Source of the DNA: Enterobacter asburiae
GTDB lineage: Bacteria; Pseudomonadota; Gammaproteobacteria; Enterobacterales; Enterobacteriaceae
Direction of reading: 5' to 3'
Length of the DNA stretch: 64,000 nucleotides
NCBI GenBank assembly: GCA_011754535.1
Contig: JAAQVN010000001.1
Location: 2,666,001-2,730,000 of the forward strand
Below are positions 30,949 through 41,799 of the stretch, one piece after another. A program made the position numbers and the translations under genes. The notes under the pieces are model-generated. The model made no database searches. It was not told the DNA's origin and worked only from the letters and a program-made list of their open reading frames with translations. Position 1 is the first letter of the stretch. Each line of letters begins with the position of its first letter.

Positions 30949-31710
30949 GTGCATTATCAACCGCAAAAAAACCTGCTGCAGAACCGGATCATTCTTGTCA
31001 CCGGCGCCAGCGATGGTATTGGTCGCGAAGCGGCCCTGACGTATGCTGAGTATGGCGCGAGCGTCATTCTGATTGGGCGCAACGAAGAAAAGCTCAAAGG
31101 GGTCGCAAAGGAAATTGAAGCCGCAGGCGGCACGCCGGCCCCCTGGTACACGCTCGATTTGCTGACATGCACGCCAGCGGAGTGCCAGGAACTTGCCCGC
31201 CGTATCAGTACCCACTACCCACGTCTGGACGGCGTGCTGCATAATGCCGGTTTGTTAGGCGAAGTGCGTCCGATGGATGAACAGGATCCGGATATCTGGC
31301 AGCAGGTCATGCAGGTTAACGTCAACGGCACCTTTTTCCTCACGCAGGCCTTGCTTCCTTTATTACTCAAATCCGAGTCCGGGTCTCTGGTCTTCACCTC
31401 TTCCAGCGTAGGCAGAGAGGGACGCGCAAACTGGGGGGCTTATGCTGTCTCAAAATTCGCGACCGAGGGCATGATGCAGGTGCTGGCGGAGGAGTATCAG
31501 AACCGCCATCTGCGCGTAAACTGCATTAACCCGGGCGGTACGCGCACCAGCATGCGTGCCAGCGCGTTCCCGACAGAAGATCCGCTGAAGCTGAAAACCC
31601 CGGCAGACATAATGCCGCTCTATCTCTGGCTGATGGGTGACGACAGCCGCCGCAAAACCGGAATGACCTTTGATGCACAGCCGGGCCGCAAACCGGGGAT
31701 TTCGCAATGA
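30949..31710 (+). CDS. yciK: YciK, short-chain dehydrogenase
   Basis: 253 residues from GTG 30949 with TGAGGAG upstream. Rossmann fold with TGASDGIGREA near the start, then HNAGLLG, then the catalytic set Ser (FTSSSVGR), Tyr and Lys (YAVSKFA). The substrate is unknown. The stop overlaps the btuR start (ATGA), so the two are co-translated as in E. coli. Confidence 0.96.
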   Translation: MHYQPQKNLLQNRIILVTGASDGIGREAALTYAEYGASVILIGRNEEKLKGVAKEIEAAGGTPAPWYTLDLLTCTPAECQELARRISTHYPRLDGVLHNAGLLGEVRPMDEQDPDIWQQVMQVNVNGTFFLTQALLPLLLKSESGSLVFTSSSVGREGRANWGAYAVSKFATEGMMQVLAEEYQNRHLRVNCINPGGTRTSMRASAFPTEDPLKLKTPADIMPLYLWLMGDDSRRKTGMTFDAQPGRKPGISQ

Positions 31711-32297
31711 GCGAAGAGCGTCATCAGCAGCGCCAGCAGCGCCTGAAGGAAAAGGTTGACGCCCGCGTCGCGGCAGCACAGGACGAGCGTGGGATCGTCA
31801 TCGTTTTTACCGGGAACGGCAAAGGCAAAACCACTGCCGCGTTTGGCACCGCTACCCGCGCCGTCGGCCACGGGCAAAAAGTGGGGGTCATCCAGTTTAT
31901 CAAAGGGGAATGGCCCAACGGTGAGCGTAATTTGCTTGAACCTCACGGCGTTGAGTTTCAGGTGATGGCGACCGGGTTTACGTGGGATACGCAGAACCGG
32001 GAAACCGATACCGCAGCCTGCCTTGCCGTCTGGGAGCACGCCAAAAGAATGCTGGCTGACCCGGCGTTAAATATGGTGCTGCTGGATGAGATCACCTATA
32101 TGGTCGCCTACGACTACCTGCCGCTGGAGGACGTACTGGATGCACTGAAGAACCGACCTGCGCATCAGACGGTTATCGTGACAGGTCGCGGGTGTCATCG
32201 GGAGATTCTGGAACTGGCAGATACCGTGAGCGAACTGCGTCCGGTCAAGCATGCGTTTGATGCAGGCATCAAAGCACAAATTGGCATTGATTACTAA
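31707..32297 (+). CDS. btuR: Cob(I)alamin adenosyltransferase
   Basis: 196 residues, as in E. coli BtuR/CobO. The P-loop GNGKGKT at residues 36-42 binds ATP. It transfers the adenosyl group to cobalamin for B12 salvage. Co-translated with yciK, with a strong terminator directly after it. Confidence 0.98.
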   Translation: MSEERHQQRQQRLKEKVDARVAAAQDERGIVIVFTGNGKGKTTAAFGTATRAVGHGQKVGVIQFIKGEWPNGERNLLEPHGVEFQVMATGFTWDTQNRETDTAACLAVWEHAKRMLADPALNMVLLDEITYMVAYDYLPLEDVLDALKNRPAHQTVIVTGRGCHREILELADTVSELRPVKHAFDAGIKAQIGIDY

Positions 32298-32300
32298 AGA

Positions 32301-32332
32301 AAAAAGCCCGGTACGTTCACCGGGCTTTTTTT
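32301..32332. terminator. Bidirectional terminator btuR/rluB
   Basis: AAAAAGCCCGGT, loop ACGTTC, ACCGGGCTTTTTTT: stem 32306-32312 with 32319-32325, flanked by A and T runs. It lies between the convergent genes. Confidence 0.95.
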
Positions 32333-32335
32333 AAA

Positions 32336-33211
32336 TCAACCGTTGTTATTCCGGCTGCCAGAGCGACGATTGCTGTTCACCTGGCTGTGTCGTTTCACCG
32401 CACGACGGATCTGATTCGCCTTCATTCGACGACGATCTTTCTCCACCGCCACTTTAGAGGTGGTTTCCGGAGTCAGGCCAACCAGCTCGCGCAGATAGTT
32501 AGTCTGGGTAAGATCCAGCTCGGTATAACCCCCGCGCGGCAGGCCTTTCGGCAGCAGAATGTCGCCGTAGCGAACGCGGATCAGGCGGCTCACCTGCACG
32601 CCAACCGCTTCCCACAGACGACGCACCTCGCGGTTACGTCCTTCGGTCAGGGTGACGTTGTACCACTGGTTAATCCCTTCACCACCGGTAAATTTGATGG
32701 TTTTGAACGCCGCAGGGCCATCTTCCAGCTGCACGCCGCGCGACAGATCGCGCAGTTTATTCTCATCAACCTGGCCAAACACGCGCACCGCGTATTCACG
32801 TTCCACTTCGCGGCTTGGGTGCATCAAACGGTTTGCCAGTTCACCATCGGTGGTAAACAGCAGCAGACCGCAAGTGTTCACGTCCAGACGACCTACGGCA
32901 ATCCAGCGAGCGCCGCGCAGTTTTGGCAGACGGTCAAACACCGTCGGACGACCTTCCGGATCGTTGCGGGTACACAGCTCGCCTTCCGGCTTGTAGTACG
33001 CCAGCACGCGGCAGATTTGTTCTGCGGACTCTTTTACGGAGATAAGATGGCCGTCGATGCGGATCTTCAGCCCCGGTACGATTTCAACGCGGTCACCCAG
33101 CGTGGCGATTTTACCGTCCACACTCACGCGGCCCGCTTCAATAATGGCTTCGATTTCACGGCGTGAACCGTGGCCGGCGCGCGCCAGCACTTTCTGTAAC
33201 TTCTCGCTCAT
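32336..33211 (-). CDS. rluB: 23S rRNA pseudouridine synthase B
   Basis: 291 residues, as in E. coli. An N-terminal S4 RNA-binding domain ([18 protein letters not shown]) precedes the RsuA-type catalytic domain with its aspartate in [14 protein letters not shown]. It makes pseudouridine 2605 in 23S rRNA. The C-terminal tail is basic and Arg/Asn-rich, typical of RluB. Confidence 0.97.
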   Translation of the reverse strand: MSEKLQKVLARAGHGSRREIEAIIEAGRVSVDGKIATLGDRVEIVPGLKIRIDGHLISVKESAEQICRVLAYYKPEGELCTRNDPEGRPTVFDRLPKLRGARWIAVGRLDVNTCGLLLFTTDGELANRLMHPSREVEREYAVRVFGQVDENKLRDLSRGVQLEDGPAAFKTIKFTGGEGINQWYNVTLTEGRNREVRRLWEAVGVQVSRLIRVRYGDILLPKGLPRGGYTELDLTQTNYLRELVGLTPETTSKVAVEKDRRRMKANQIRRAVKRHSQVNSNRRSGSRNNNG

Positions 33212-33307
33212 TGAGCTTCCTCAGGTGTCGCCTTCACAGGCGTCGAATCAGGTCAAAACAGGGCCGAGCCCTGCTTTGATGGCCGCGTAGTATATCTGCT
33301 TACACCT

Positions 33308-33928
33308 CTACAAGAAAGGCTTAACATCACCCACGCCTTCACGAATCACTTCCGGCGCATCTTCAGTGAGATCCACAACGGTGGTCGGCTGCTGGCCGAG
33401 ATAACCGCCGTGAATAATCAGCTCCACCACTTTCTCCAGGCGATCTTTGATCTCTTCCGGATCGGACTCGGTAAACTCGCTTCCCGGCAGCATCAGCGAG
33501 GTTGAGAGCATCGGTTCGCCGAGGGTCTCCAGCAGCGCCTGGGCAATCGGGTTCGACGGCACACGCATCCCGATGGTTTTACGCTTCTCCTGCAACAGAC
33601 GGCGCGGCACCTCTTTCGTCCCTTTCAGGATGAAGGTGTAGTTCCCCGGCGTGTTGTTCTTAATCAGGCGAAACGCCACGTTATCCACATAAGCATAGGT
33701 CGACAGCTCAGAGAGATCGCGGCACATCAGAGTAAAGTTATGGCCGTCCGGCAGCTGACGGATGCGACAGATACGCTCCATCGCCCCTTTATCTTCAATT
33801 TTGCAGCCCAGCGCGTAGCCAGAATCGGTTGGGTAGACTATCACGCCCCCTTTGCGGACGATCTCCACGGCCTGGTTAATCAGACGTGGCTGCGGGTTAT
33901 CCGGATGGATATAGAAAAACTGACTCAT
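33308..33928 (-). CDS. yciO: YciO, Sua5/YrdC-family protein
   Basis: 206 residues, as in E. coli. YrdC-like fold: VYPTDSGYALGC, then LPDGHNFTLMCR, then GMRVPSNPIA. YrdC and Sua5 make threonylcarbamoyl-AMP for tRNA t6A. YciO is a paralogue with weak or different activity and its role is not settled. The start overlaps the rnm stop (ATGA), giving one operon. Confidence 0.95.
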   Translation of the reverse strand: MSQFFYIHPDNPQPRLINQAVEIVRKGGVIVYPTDSGYALGCKIEDKGAMERICRIRQLPDGHNFTLMCRDLSELSTYAYVDNVAFRLIKNNTPGNYTFILKGTKEVPRRLLQEKRKTIGMRVPSNPIAQALLETLGEPMLSTSLMLPGSEFTESDPEEIKDRLEKVVELIIHGGYLGQQPTTVVDLTEDAPEVIREGVGDVKPFL

Positions 33929-34806
33929 ACTTCCCTCTCTTCAATTTGCTGCGGCTGCTCCCAGAGCTGCCAGACCGGCTCAACGCCAGCGGGTAGCCAG
34001 AGCTTGCGCCCGAGTTCGATCCACGCGCAGGGCTGATGGAAATCAGAGCCCTGTGACCCAAGCAGGCCAAACTGGCGGGCGTAAGTCGCGAGCTGCGCGC
34101 GCTCGTTGGGCGCCTGCTGACACTGGGCGACTTCCATCGCCTCGCCACCGCATTCGGCAAAGTGCGCCAGCAGTCTTTTCAGCCATTTAGCAGAAAGATT
34201 ATACCGTCCCGGATGGGCCAGCACGGCCTTACCGCCAGAATGATGAATCACATCAATAGCTTGTTTTATTGTACACCACTGTGGCGGAACGTATCCGGTT
34301 TTCCCGCGCGCCAGATACTTTTTAAAGACGTCCGCCATGGTCGTCGCTTTACCCACTTGAACCAGAAAACGGGCGAAATGTCCGCGGGTGACCGCCCCGC
34401 CGTTCGCCAGCTTTCGCGCTCCTTCCAGCGCCCCCGGAATATGCGCCTTTTCCAGGCGCTCGCCGATCATCTCCGCGCGCTGGTTGCGACGCGTTTTTTG
34501 TTCTTGCAAAAAGGCAAGAAGTGCCGGATGTTCTATATCAATGTTCAGGCCAACGATATGAATCTCATGGTTTTCCCAGACGGTCGATATCTCGACGCCG
34601 GGGACCAGATTCAGCGCCAGCCCGCTGCGGGCAATCTCGGCGCGCGCTGCCGGAATGGCGTCGGTGGTGTCGTGATCGGTTATCGCCAGCGTGCCGACAC
34701 GCATTTCAACCGCGCGATGAACCAGGGCTTCGGGTGTCAGCAGGCCATCAGAAGCCTGAGTATGGCTGTGTAAATCATAAATAATCGCGTAGGTGGTATC
34801 GCTCAA
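33925..34806 (-). CDS. rnm: RNase AM (Rnm), PHP-family 5'-3' exonuclease
   Basis: 293 residues from TTG 34806, preceded by GGGAAG; this gives the E. coli length, whereas ATG 34818 has no ribosome-binding site. Formerly yciV/trpH. Polymerase and histidinol phosphatase (PHP) metal site: DLHSHT near the start, ITDHDT, GVEIST, then LAHPGRY and GSDFH. It matures the 5' ends of 5S, 16S and 23S rRNA and degrades short oligonucleotides. It diverges from the trp operon and is co-translated with yciO. Confidence 0.94.
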   Translation of the reverse strand: MSDTTYAIIYDLHSHTQASDGLLTPEALVHRAVEMRVGTLAITDHDTTDAIPAARAEIARSGLALNLVPGVEISTVWENHEIHIVGLNIDIEHPALLAFLQEQKTRRNQRAEMIGERLEKAHIPGALEGARKLANGGAVTRGHFARFLVQVGKATTMADVFKKYLARGKTGYVPPQWCTIKQAIDVIHHSGGKAVLAHPGRYNLSAKWLKRLLAHFAECGGEAMEVAQCQQAPNERAQLATYARQFGLLGSQGSDFHQPCAWIELGRKLWLPAGVEPVWQLWEQPQQIEEREV

Positions 34807-34882
34807 AGCACTTCCCATATCAGGTTGGAGACATCCGAAACCGCCATGATACCGACTTAACGTGAAATTCTGAAATCAAGGG

Positions 34883-34914
34883 TTGACAACACGCCACCGA
34901 ACTAGTTAACTAGT
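34883..34914 (+). promoter_or_regulatory. trp promoter and TrpR operator
   Basis: -35 TTGACA at 34883-34888, 17 bases, -10 TTAACT at 34906-34911. The perfect palindrome ACTAGTTAACTAGT at 34901-34914 covers the -10 and is the classic TrpR-tryptophan operator. Confidence 0.96.
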
Positions 34915-34945
34915 ACGAAAGTTCACACGATAAAGGTATCTGAAA

Positions 34946-34990
34946 ATGACGGCACATTTCACTCTGCACGGTTGGTGGCGCACTTCCTGA
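34946..34990 (+). CDS. trpL: trp operon leader peptide
   Basis: 14 codons, MTAHFTLHGWWRTS, with AAAGG upstream. The first half differs from the E. coli peptide, but the tandem Trp codons and RTS end are kept. Ribosome stalling at the Trp codons sets the attenuation choice. Confidence 0.95.
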   Translation: MTAHFTLHGWWRTS

Positions 34991-35034
34991 TCTTCGGGCA
35001 GTGTCACGCGTCTGCGAAATGCAAACAGATACCC

Positions 35035-35060
35035 GCCCGCTAACCAGCGGGCTTTTTTTT
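35035..35060 (+). terminator. trp attenuator
   Basis: GCCCGC (35035-35040), loop TAACCA, GCGGGC (35047-35052) and eight T: the 3:4 terminator hairpin of the trp leader, 25 bases before trpE. GGGCAGTGT upstream (34996-35004) belongs to the alternative 2:3 pairing arm. Confidence 0.95.
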
Positions 35061-35085
35061 GAACAGAATAAATGAGAACAACAAC

Positions 35086-36648
35086 ATGCAAACAGCCAAA
35101 CCCCATCTTGAACTGTTGACCTGCGAGGCGGCCTATCGCCACAACCCGACCGCGCTGTTTCATCAGGTGTGCGGCGCGCGTCCGGCGACGCTGCTGCTGG
35201 AGTCTGCGGATATCGACAGCAAGGACGATCTGAAAAGCCTGCTGCTGGTCGACAGCGCGCTGCGCATTACCGCATTAGGTGACACTGTCACCATTAAGGC
35301 TCTCTCTGACAATGGCGCATCGCTGCTGCCGCTGTTAGATGAGGCTCTGCCTGCGGGCATCGACAATGAACGTCACCCTGACCTGCGAATTTTGCATTTC
35401 CCGCCGGTAAGCCAGCTGCTGGACGAAGACGCGCGCCTCTGCTCGCTGTCCGTATTCGATGCCTTCCGACTGCTGCAAAATCTGGTGACCGTGCCGGAAG
35501 ATGAGCGTGAAGCCATGTTCTTCGGGGGGCTGTTTGCTTACGACCTGGTTGCCGGTTTTGAAGATTTGCCGGAAACCGAGCAGGGCAACCGCTGCCCGGA
35601 CTACTGTTTCTATCTGGCCGAAACCCTGCTGGTGATTGACCATCAGAAACAATACACCCGCATTCAGGCCAGCCTGTTCACGCCTTCTGGCGCTGAGAAA
35701 AATCGTCTGGAGCACCGCATTGCCCAACTGCAGCAGCAAATGACGGAAGCGCCGCCTGCGCTACCGGTGCAACGCGTCGAGAAGATGACCTGTGAGGTTA
35801 ACCAGACCGACGATCAATACGGTGCCGTGGTTCGCCAGATGCAAAAGGCGATTCGCGCCGGGGAGATTTTCCAGGTGGTGCCTTCCCGCCGTTTCTCTCT
35901 GCCCTGCCCGTCGCCGCTTGCAGCTTACGACGTGCTGAAGAAGAGCAACCCGAGCCCGTACATGTTCTTTATGCAGGACAACGATTTCACGCTGTTCGGC
36001 GCCTCGCCGGAAAGCTCGCTGAAATATGACGCCACCAGCCGCCAGATTGAGATCTACCCGATTGCAGGTACCCGTCCGCGAGGCCGTCGTGCCGATGGCT
36101 CGCTGGACCGCGATCTGGACAGTCGCATCGAACTGGAAATGCGTACCGACCATAAGGAGCTCTCCGAGCACCTGATGCTGGTTGACCTGGCGCGTAACGA
36201 CCTGGCGCGTATTTGCACGCCGGGCAGCCGCTACGTGGCGGACCTGACCAAAGTCGACCGCTACTCCTTCGTGATGCACCTGGTCTCCCGCGTGGTGGGT
36301 GAGCTGCGCAGCGACCTCGACGTACTGCACGCCTACCGCGCCTGTATGAACATGGGCACCCTGAGCGGCGCGCCGAAGGTGCGTGCCATGCAGCTTATCG
36401 CCGAAGCGGAAGGACGTCGGCGCGGGAGCTATGGCGGCGCGGTGGGTTACTTCACCGCCCACGGCGACCTCGATACCTGCATCGTGATCCGTTCCGCCTA
36501 CGTAGAGGACGGTATTGCTACCGTTCAGGCCGGCGCCGGGATTGTTCTCGACTCTGTTCCGCAGTCTGAAGCTGACGAAACCCGCAGTAAAGCGCGCGCG
36601 GTATTGCGCGCCATCGCTACCGCACACCACGCACAGGAGATTTTCTGA
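35086..36648 (+). CDS. trpE: Anthranilate synthase component I
   Basis: 520 residues from ATG 35086, as in E. coli. It makes anthranilate from chorismate using ammonia from TrpG. The tryptophan feedback site LLLES with Ser40 is intact, and the chorismate-binding domain has [21 protein letters not shown] and GAPKVRAM. First structural gene of the trp operon; its stop overlaps the trpGD start (TGATG). Confidence 0.98.
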   Translation: MQTAKPHLELLTCEAAYRHNPTALFHQVCGARPATLLLESADIDSKDDLKSLLLVDSALRITALGDTVTIKALSDNGASLLPLLDEALPAGIDNERHPDLRILHFPPVSQLLDEDARLCSLSVFDAFRLLQNLVTVPEDEREAMFFGGLFAYDLVAGFEDLPETEQGNRCPDYCFYLAETLLVIDHQKQYTRIQASLFTPSGAEKNRLEHRIAQLQQQMTEAPPALPVQRVEKMTCEVNQTDDQYGAVVRQMQKAIRAGEIFQVVPSRRFSLPCPSPLAAYDVLKKSNPSPYMFFMQDNDFTLFGASPESSLKYDATSRQIEIYPIAGTRPRGRRADGSLDRDLDSRIELEMRTDHKELSEHLMLVDLARNDLARICTPGSRYVADLTKVDRYSFVMHLVSRVVGELRSDLDVLHAYRACMNMGTLSGAPKVRAMQLIAEAEGRRRGSYGGAVGYFTAHGDLDTCIVIRSAYVEDGIATVQAGAGIVLDSVPQSEADETRSKARAVLRAIATAHHAQEIF

Positions 36649-38243
36649 TGGCTGACATTCTGCTGCTCGATAATATCGACTCCTTTACCTATAACCTGGC
36701 AGATCAGCTGCGTGCAAATGGCCACAACGTCGTTATCTACCGTAACCACGTTCCGGCTCAGACCCTGATTGACCGTCTGGCGACCATGCAAAACCCGGTG
36801 CTGATGCTCTCCCCGGGGCCGGGCGCGCCGAGCGAAGCGGGCTGTATGCCCGAGCTGCTGACCCGCATGCGCGGCAAGCTGCCAATTATCGGTATCTGCC
36901 TGGGTCACCAGGCGATCGTGGAAGCCTACGGCGGCTACGTCGGCCAGGCGGGCGAGATCCTGCACGGTAAAGCCTCCAGCATTGAACATGACGGCCAGGC
37001 AATGTTTGCCGGGCTGCCGAATCCGCTCCCGGTCGCGCGCTACCATTCGCTGGTCGGCAGCAACATTCCGGCCGGGCTGACCATCAACGCCTCGTTCGAA
37101 GGGATGGTGATGGCGGTACGCCACGATGCGGATCGCGTCTGCGGCATGCAGTTCCACCCGGAATCTATTTTGACCTCCAATGGCGCACGCCTGCTGGAGC
37201 AGACCCTTGACTGGGCGTTACAGAAGCTGGAGCAGACCAACACCCTGCAGCCGATTCTGGAAAAACTATATCAGGCGCAGACCCTGAGCCAGCAGGAGAG
37301 CCACCAGCTCTTCTCCGCCGTGGTGCGCGGTGAGCTGAAGCCTGAACAACTGGCGGCAGCGCTGGTCAGCATGAAGGTGCGCGGCGAAAGCCCGCAGGAG
37401 ATCGCCGGCGCGGCCACTGCCCTGCTGGAAAATGCCGCCCCGTTCCCGCGCCCTGACTATCAGTTTGCCGATATCGTCGGAACCGGTGGTGACGGCAGCA
37501 ACAGTATTAACATCTCCACCGCCAGCGCGTTCGTGGCGGCGGCGTGTGGTTTGAAGGTAGCGAAACACGGTAACCGCAGCGTCTCCAGCCGTTCAGGCTC
37601 GTCCGATCTGCTGGCCGCTTTTGGCATCAACCTGGAGATGAATGCCGAGCGTTCACGCGAAGCGCTGGACGATCTGGGCGTTTGCTTCCTGTTTGCGCCG
37701 AAATATCACACCGGTTTCCGCCACGCCATGCCGGTTCGCCAGCAGCTTAAAACCCGCACGCTGTTTAACGTGCTCGGCCCGCTGATCAACCCAGCCCATC
37801 CGCCACTGGCACTAATTGGCGTTTACAGCCCTGAGCTGGTCCTGCCGATTGCCGAAACGCTGCGCGTGCTGGGTTACAAACGCGCCGCCGTGGTGCACAG
37901 CGGCGGAATGGATGAAGTTTCGCTGCATGCGCCGACGCTGGTGGCCGAGCTTAACGATGGCGAAGTGCTCAGCTATCAGCTTGAGGCGTCTGATTTCGGC
38001 TTAACGCCGTACCATCAGGAAGCGCTGGCAGGCGGTACGCCGGAAGAAAACCGTGACATTCTGACGCGCTTACTACAAGGTAAAGGTGAGGCCGCTCATG
38101 AGGCCGCCGTGGCTGCCAACGTCGCCATGCTGATGCGTTTGCACGGTGAGGAAGACCTGAAGGCCAATGCTCAAAAAGTTCTGGATGTACTGCGCTCCGG
38201 TGCAGCTTACGATCGCGTTACCGCACTTGCGGCAAGAGGGTAA
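36648..38243 (+). CDS. trpGD: Glutamine amidotransferase / anthranilate phosphoribosyltransferase
   Basis: 531-residue fusion, the form found in enterobacteria. Residues 1-195: class I glutamine amidotransferase with Cys84 (GICLGHQ) and the His/Glu pair in MQFHPES. Residues about 200-531: anthranilate phosphoribosyltransferase with [14 protein letters not shown] and [13 protein letters not shown]. It is coupled to trpE by a one-base stop-start overlap, which keeps the two subunits equimolar. Confidence 0.98.
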   Translation: MADILLLDNIDSFTYNLADQLRANGHNVVIYRNHVPAQTLIDRLATMQNPVLMLSPGPGAPSEAGCMPELLTRMRGKLPIIGICLGHQAIVEAYGGYVGQAGEILHGKASSIEHDGQAMFAGLPNPLPVARYHSLVGSNIPAGLTINASFEGMVMAVRHDADRVCGMQFHPESILTSNGARLLEQTLDWALQKLEQTNTLQPILEKLYQAQTLSQQESHQLFSAVVRGELKPEQLAAALVSMKVRGESPQEIAGAATALLENAAPFPRPDYQFADIVGTGGDGSNSINISTASAFVAAACGLKVAKHGNRSVSSRSGSSDLLAAFGINLEMNAERSREALDDLGVCFLFAPKYHTGFRHAMPVRQQLKTRTLFNVLGPLINPAHPPLALIGVYSPELVLPIAETLRVLGYKRAAVVHSGGMDEVSLHAPTLVAELNDGEVLSYQLEASDFGLTPYHQEALAGGTPEENRDILTRLLQGKGEAAHEAAVAANVAMLMRLHGEEDLKANAQKVLDVLRSGAAYDRVTALAARG

Positions 38244-38246
38244 AGA

Positions 38247-39605
38247 ATGCAGACCGTTTTAGCGAAAATCGTTGCCGATAAGGCCATCTGGGTGGAAGCC
38301 CGCAAAGCAGAGCAGCCGCTTGCCAGTTTCCAGAATGACGTCGTCCCAAGCAGCCGTCGTTTCTATGACGCCCTGCAGGGGGCACGCACCGCCTTTATTC
38401 TGGAGTGCAAAAAGGCGTCTCCCTCAAAAGGCGTTATTCGTGACGATTTTGACCCGGCGCGTATCGCCGGTATTTATAAGCATCATGCGTCGGCTATCTC
38501 CGTGCTGACGGATGAGAAATATTTCCAGGGCAGCTTCGATTTTCTGCCGATCGTCAGCGGCATCGCGCCGCAGCCGATCCTGTGCAAAGACTTTATTATC
38601 GATCCGTATCAGATCTGGTTGGCGCGTTTCTACCAGGCCGATGCCTGCCTGCTGATGCTCTCGGTACTGGACGACGAACAGTATCGCCAGCTTGCTGCCG
38701 TGGCGCACAGCCTGAAAATGGGCGTGCTGACCGAAGTGAGTAACGAAGAAGAGCTCGAGCGTGCCATTGCGCTGGAAGCCAAAGTGGTCGGCATCAACAA
38801 CCGCGATCTTCGCGACCTGTCGATTGACCTGAACCGCACGCGCCAGCTGGCTCCGCGTCTGGGTTCTGGCGTCACGGTGATCAGCGAATCCGGCATTAAC
38901 AGCTACGCCCAAGTGCGCGAGCTGAGCCACTTCGCCAACGGTTTCCTGATTGGCTCCGCCATGATGGAGCATGACGATCTCAACGCGGCGGTGCGTCGCG
39001 TGCTGCTGGGTGAAAACAAAGTCTGCGGCTTAACCCGTGAACAGGATGCACTGGCCGCGTATGAGGCTGGGGCAATCTATGGCGGTTTGATCTTCGTTGA
39101 TGCTTCTCCTCGCACAGTCAATGAGGAACAGGCCCGCAAGGTTATCGCAGCGGCCCCGCTGAGCTATGTTGGCGTATTCCGCAATGCGGATATCGCGGAC
39201 GTTGTGGCAAAAGCCGCGACGTTATCCCTGAGTGCCGTTCAGCTCCATGGCGAAGAAGACCAGGCGTATATCAATGCCCTGCGCGATGCGCTGGCACCGC
39301 AGGTTCAGATTTGGAAAGCGCAAAGCGTGGGCAGCACCCTGCCCGCACGTAATCTTAACCACGTTGACAAATACGTGCTCGATAACGGCCAGGGCGGCAC
39401 CGGACAGCGTTTTGACTGGTCGCTGCTGAACGGCGAAAAGCTGGACAACGTCCTGCTGGCGGGCGGATTAAGTCCGGATAACTGTGTGGAAGCCGCGAAA
39501 ACCGGCTGTGCAGGCCTCGATTTCAATTCAGGCGTAGAGTCGCAACCGGGTATAAAAGATGCCAGCAAGCTGGCCTCAGTGTTTAAAACTCTGCGTGCAT
39601 ATTAA
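38247..39605 (+). CDS. trpCF: Indole-3-glycerol-phosphate synthase / PRA isomerase
   Basis: 452-residue bifunctional protein, as in E. coli. The N-terminal half is indole-glycerol-phosphate synthase ([30 protein letters not shown]). From about 256 it is phosphoribosylanthranilate isomerase ([10 protein letters not shown] with catalytic Cys, then LAGGLSPDN). It starts three bases after the trpGD stop. Confidence 0.98.
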   Translation: MQTVLAKIVADKAIWVEARKAEQPLASFQNDVVPSSRRFYDALQGARTAFILECKKASPSKGVIRDDFDPARIAGIYKHHASAISVLTDEKYFQGSFDFLPIVSGIAPQPILCKDFIIDPYQIWLARFYQADACLLMLSVLDDEQYRQLAAVAHSLKMGVLTEVSNEEELERAIALEAKVVGINNRDLRDLSIDLNRTRQLAPRLGSGVTVISESGINSYAQVRELSHFANGFLIGSAMMEHDDLNAAVRRVLLGENKVCGLTREQDALAAYEAGAIYGGLIFVDASPRTVNEEQARKVIAAAPLSYVGVFRNADIADVVAKAATLSLSAVQLHGEEDQAYINALRDALAPQVQIWKAQSVGSTLPARNLNHVDKYVLDNGQGGTGQRFDWSLLNGEKLDNVLLAGGLSPDNCVEAAKTGCAGLDFNSGVESQPGIKDASKLASVFKTLRAY

Positions 39606-39615
39606 GGAAGAGAAG

Positions 39616-40809
39616 ATGACGACATTACTTAACCCGTATTTTGGTGAGTTCGGCGGGATGTACGTTCCGCAAATCCTGATGCCCGCGCTGCGCCAGCTGG
39701 AAGAAGCGTTCGTGAGCGCGCAGAAAGATCCGGCGTTTCAGGCGGAGTTTACCGACCTGCTGAAAAACTATGCCGGCCGTCCAACCGCGCTGACCAAATG
39801 CCGCAACCTGACCGAAGGCACCAAAACCACGCTTTATCTTAAGCGTGAAGATCTGCTGCACGGCGGCGCGCATAAAACTAACCAGGTGCTGGGCCAGGCG
39901 CTGCTCGCAAAGCGTATGGGTAAAACCGAAATCATCGCCGAAACCGGCGCGGGACAGCACGGCGTGGCTTCTGCGCTCGCCAGCGCCCTGCTCGGCCTGA
40001 AGTGCCGCATCTACATGGGCGCGAAAGACGTTGAGCGTCAGTCGCCGAACGTGTTCCGTATGCGCCTGATGGGTGCGGAAGTGATCCCGGTGCACAGCGG
40101 CTCCGCGACGCTGAAAGATGCCTGTAACGAAGCGCTGCGCGACTGGTCAGGCAGCTACGAAACCGCGCACTATATGCTCGGTACCGCGGCGGGCCCGCAC
40201 CCGTTCCCGACCATTGTGCGCGAATTCCAGCGCATGATCGGTGAAGAGACCAAAGCGCAAATCCTTGAAAAAGAGGGGCGTCTGCCGGATGCGGTGATTG
40301 CCTGCGTTGGCGGCGGATCTAACGCCATCGGCATGTTTGCCGATTTTATCGACGAAACCCGCGTAGGGTTGATTGGCGTCGAGCCTGCCGGTCACGGGAT
40401 TGAAACCGGCGAGCACGGCGCGCCGCTGAAGCATGGCCGCGTGGGGATTTACTTCGGCATGAAAGCCCCGATGATGCAGACCGATGAAGGGCAGATTGAA
40501 GAGTCTTACTCGATTTCTGCCGGACTGGATTTCCCGTCCGTTGGGCCACAGCACGCGTTCCTGAACAGCACGGGGCGCGCGGATTATGTCTCCATTACCG
40601 ATGATGAAGCGCTGGAAGCCTTCAAAACGCTGTGCCGCAGCGAAGGTATCATCCCGGCACTTGAGTCTTCACACGCGCTGGCGCACGCGCTGAAAATGAT
40701 GAAAGAGAACCCGGAAAAAGAGCAGCTGCTGGTCGTTAACCTTTCCGGTCGCGGTGACAAAGATATCTTCACCGTTCACGATATTCTGAAAGCACGAGGG
40801 GAAATCTGA
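39616..40809 (+). CDS. trpB: Tryptophan synthase beta chain
   Basis: 397 residues from ATG 39616, with AAGGAAGAG upstream; an in-frame ATG 39559 inside trpCF is rejected. The PLP lysine is Lys87 in [11 protein letters not shown], and the phosphate of PLP is held by GGGSNAIG. It condenses indole with serine. The stop overlaps the trpA start (TGATG). Confidence 0.98.
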   Translation: MTTLLNPYFGEFGGMYVPQILMPALRQLEEAFVSAQKDPAFQAEFTDLLKNYAGRPTALTKCRNLTEGTKTTLYLKREDLLHGGAHKTNQVLGQALLAKRMGKTEIIAETGAGQHGVASALASALLGLKCRIYMGAKDVERQSPNVFRMRLMGAEVIPVHSGSATLKDACNEALRDWSGSYETAHYMLGTAAGPHPFPTIVREFQRMIGEETKAQILEKEGRLPDAVIACVGGGSNAIGMFADFIDETRVGLIGVEPAGHGIETGEHGAPLKHGRVGIYFGMKAPMMQTDEGQIEESYSISAGLDFPSVGPQHAFLNSTGRADYVSITDDEALEAFKTLCRSEGIIPALESSHALAHALKMMKENPEKEQLLVVNLSGRGDKDIFTVHDILKARGEI

Positions 40810-41618
40810 TGGAACGCTACGATAATGCATTTGCTGAACTGAAATCCCGCCAGGAAGGCGCGTTCGTTCCCTTCGTTACCCTGGGCGACCCTGGCCCGGA
40901 GCAGTCTCTGAAGATTATCGACGCCCTGATCGAAGCCGGTGCCGACGCGCTGGAGCTGGGCATTCCATTCTCCGATCCGCTGGCGGATGGCCCGACCATC
41001 CAGAACGCCACCCTGCGCGCGTTTGCCGCAGGCGTAACCCCAACCCAGTGCTTTGAGATGCTGACGGCGATCCGCCAGAAGCACCCGACCATTCCGATTG
41101 GCCTGCTGATGTACGCCAACCTGGTGTTTAACCGTGGTGTTGACGAGTTCTACGCCGAGTGCGCGCGCGTGGGTGTTGACTCGGTGCTGGTAGCAGACGT
41201 GCCCGTTGAAGAGTCTGCGCCGTTCCGCCAGGCGGCAATGCGCCATAATGTCGCCCCGATTTTCATCTGCCCACCAAACGCTGATGACGAACTGCTGCGC
41301 CAGATTGCCTCTTACGGACGCGGATATACCTACCTGCTCTCCCGCGCAGGCGTGACCGGTGCCGAGAATAAAGCCGCACTGCCGCTGCATCATCTGGTGG
41401 AGAAGCTGGCCGAATACCATGCCGCGCCTCCGCTGCAGGGCTTCGGGATTTCCTCTCCGGATCAGGTCACTGCGGCAATTGAGGCGAAGGCGGCTGGCGC
41501 CATCTCCGGCTCCGCGATAGTGAAGATCATCGAGAAGAACGTGGACAAGCCCGAGCAGATGCTGAACGAATTGAAAGCGTTCGTGACCGCAATGAAAGCG
41601 GCGACGCGGAAAGCATAA
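40809..41618 (+). CDS. trpA: Tryptophan synthase alpha chain
   Basis: 269 residues. TIM barrel that cleaves indole-3-glycerol phosphate and channels indole to TrpB. Catalytic Glu49 ([10 protein letters not shown]) and Asp60 (LADGPTIQ) are at the canonical numbers. Last gene of the trp operon. Confidence 0.98.
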   Translation: MERYDNAFAELKSRQEGAFVPFVTLGDPGPEQSLKIIDALIEAGADALELGIPFSDPLADGPTIQNATLRAFAAGVTPTQCFEMLTAIRQKHPTIPIGLLMYANLVFNRGVDEFYAECARVGVDSVLVADVPVEESAPFRQAAMRHNVAPIFICPPNADDELLRQIASYGRGYTYLLSRAGVTGAENKAALPLHHLVEKLAEYHAAPPLQGFGISSPDQVTAAIEAKAAGAISGSAIVKIIEKNVDKPEQMLNELKAFVTAMKAATRKA

Positions 41619-41625
41619 TCCCTCC

Positions 41626-41651
41626 ACCGTCTGGCATCTCTGCCAGACGGT
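41626..41651 (+). terminator. Terminator of the trp operon
   Basis: ACCGTCTGGCA (41626-41636), loop TCTC, TGCCAGACGGT (41641-41651), followed by TACGCCTCC. The stem is strong and the T-tract poor, like E. coli trp t, which relies on Rho further downstream. Confidence 0.8.
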
Positions 41652-41799
41652 TACGCCTCCTTCACCATCCACTACAAAGGATCACGTCAAAATTGATCCC
41701 TTCGATATTTTCGGTGTGAATAGCTTCCCATTCTTGCCTGCAGGCGTATGATCTGGACTCTTTTTTATCTTTAATCCTTCTGAGTTCAGAGGCTTATTC

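Noticed and set aside
35761..36630. Long antisense frame opposite trpE
   Set aside because: It is the complement of conserved trpE sequence with repetitive His/Val/Gly composition typical of antisense translation.
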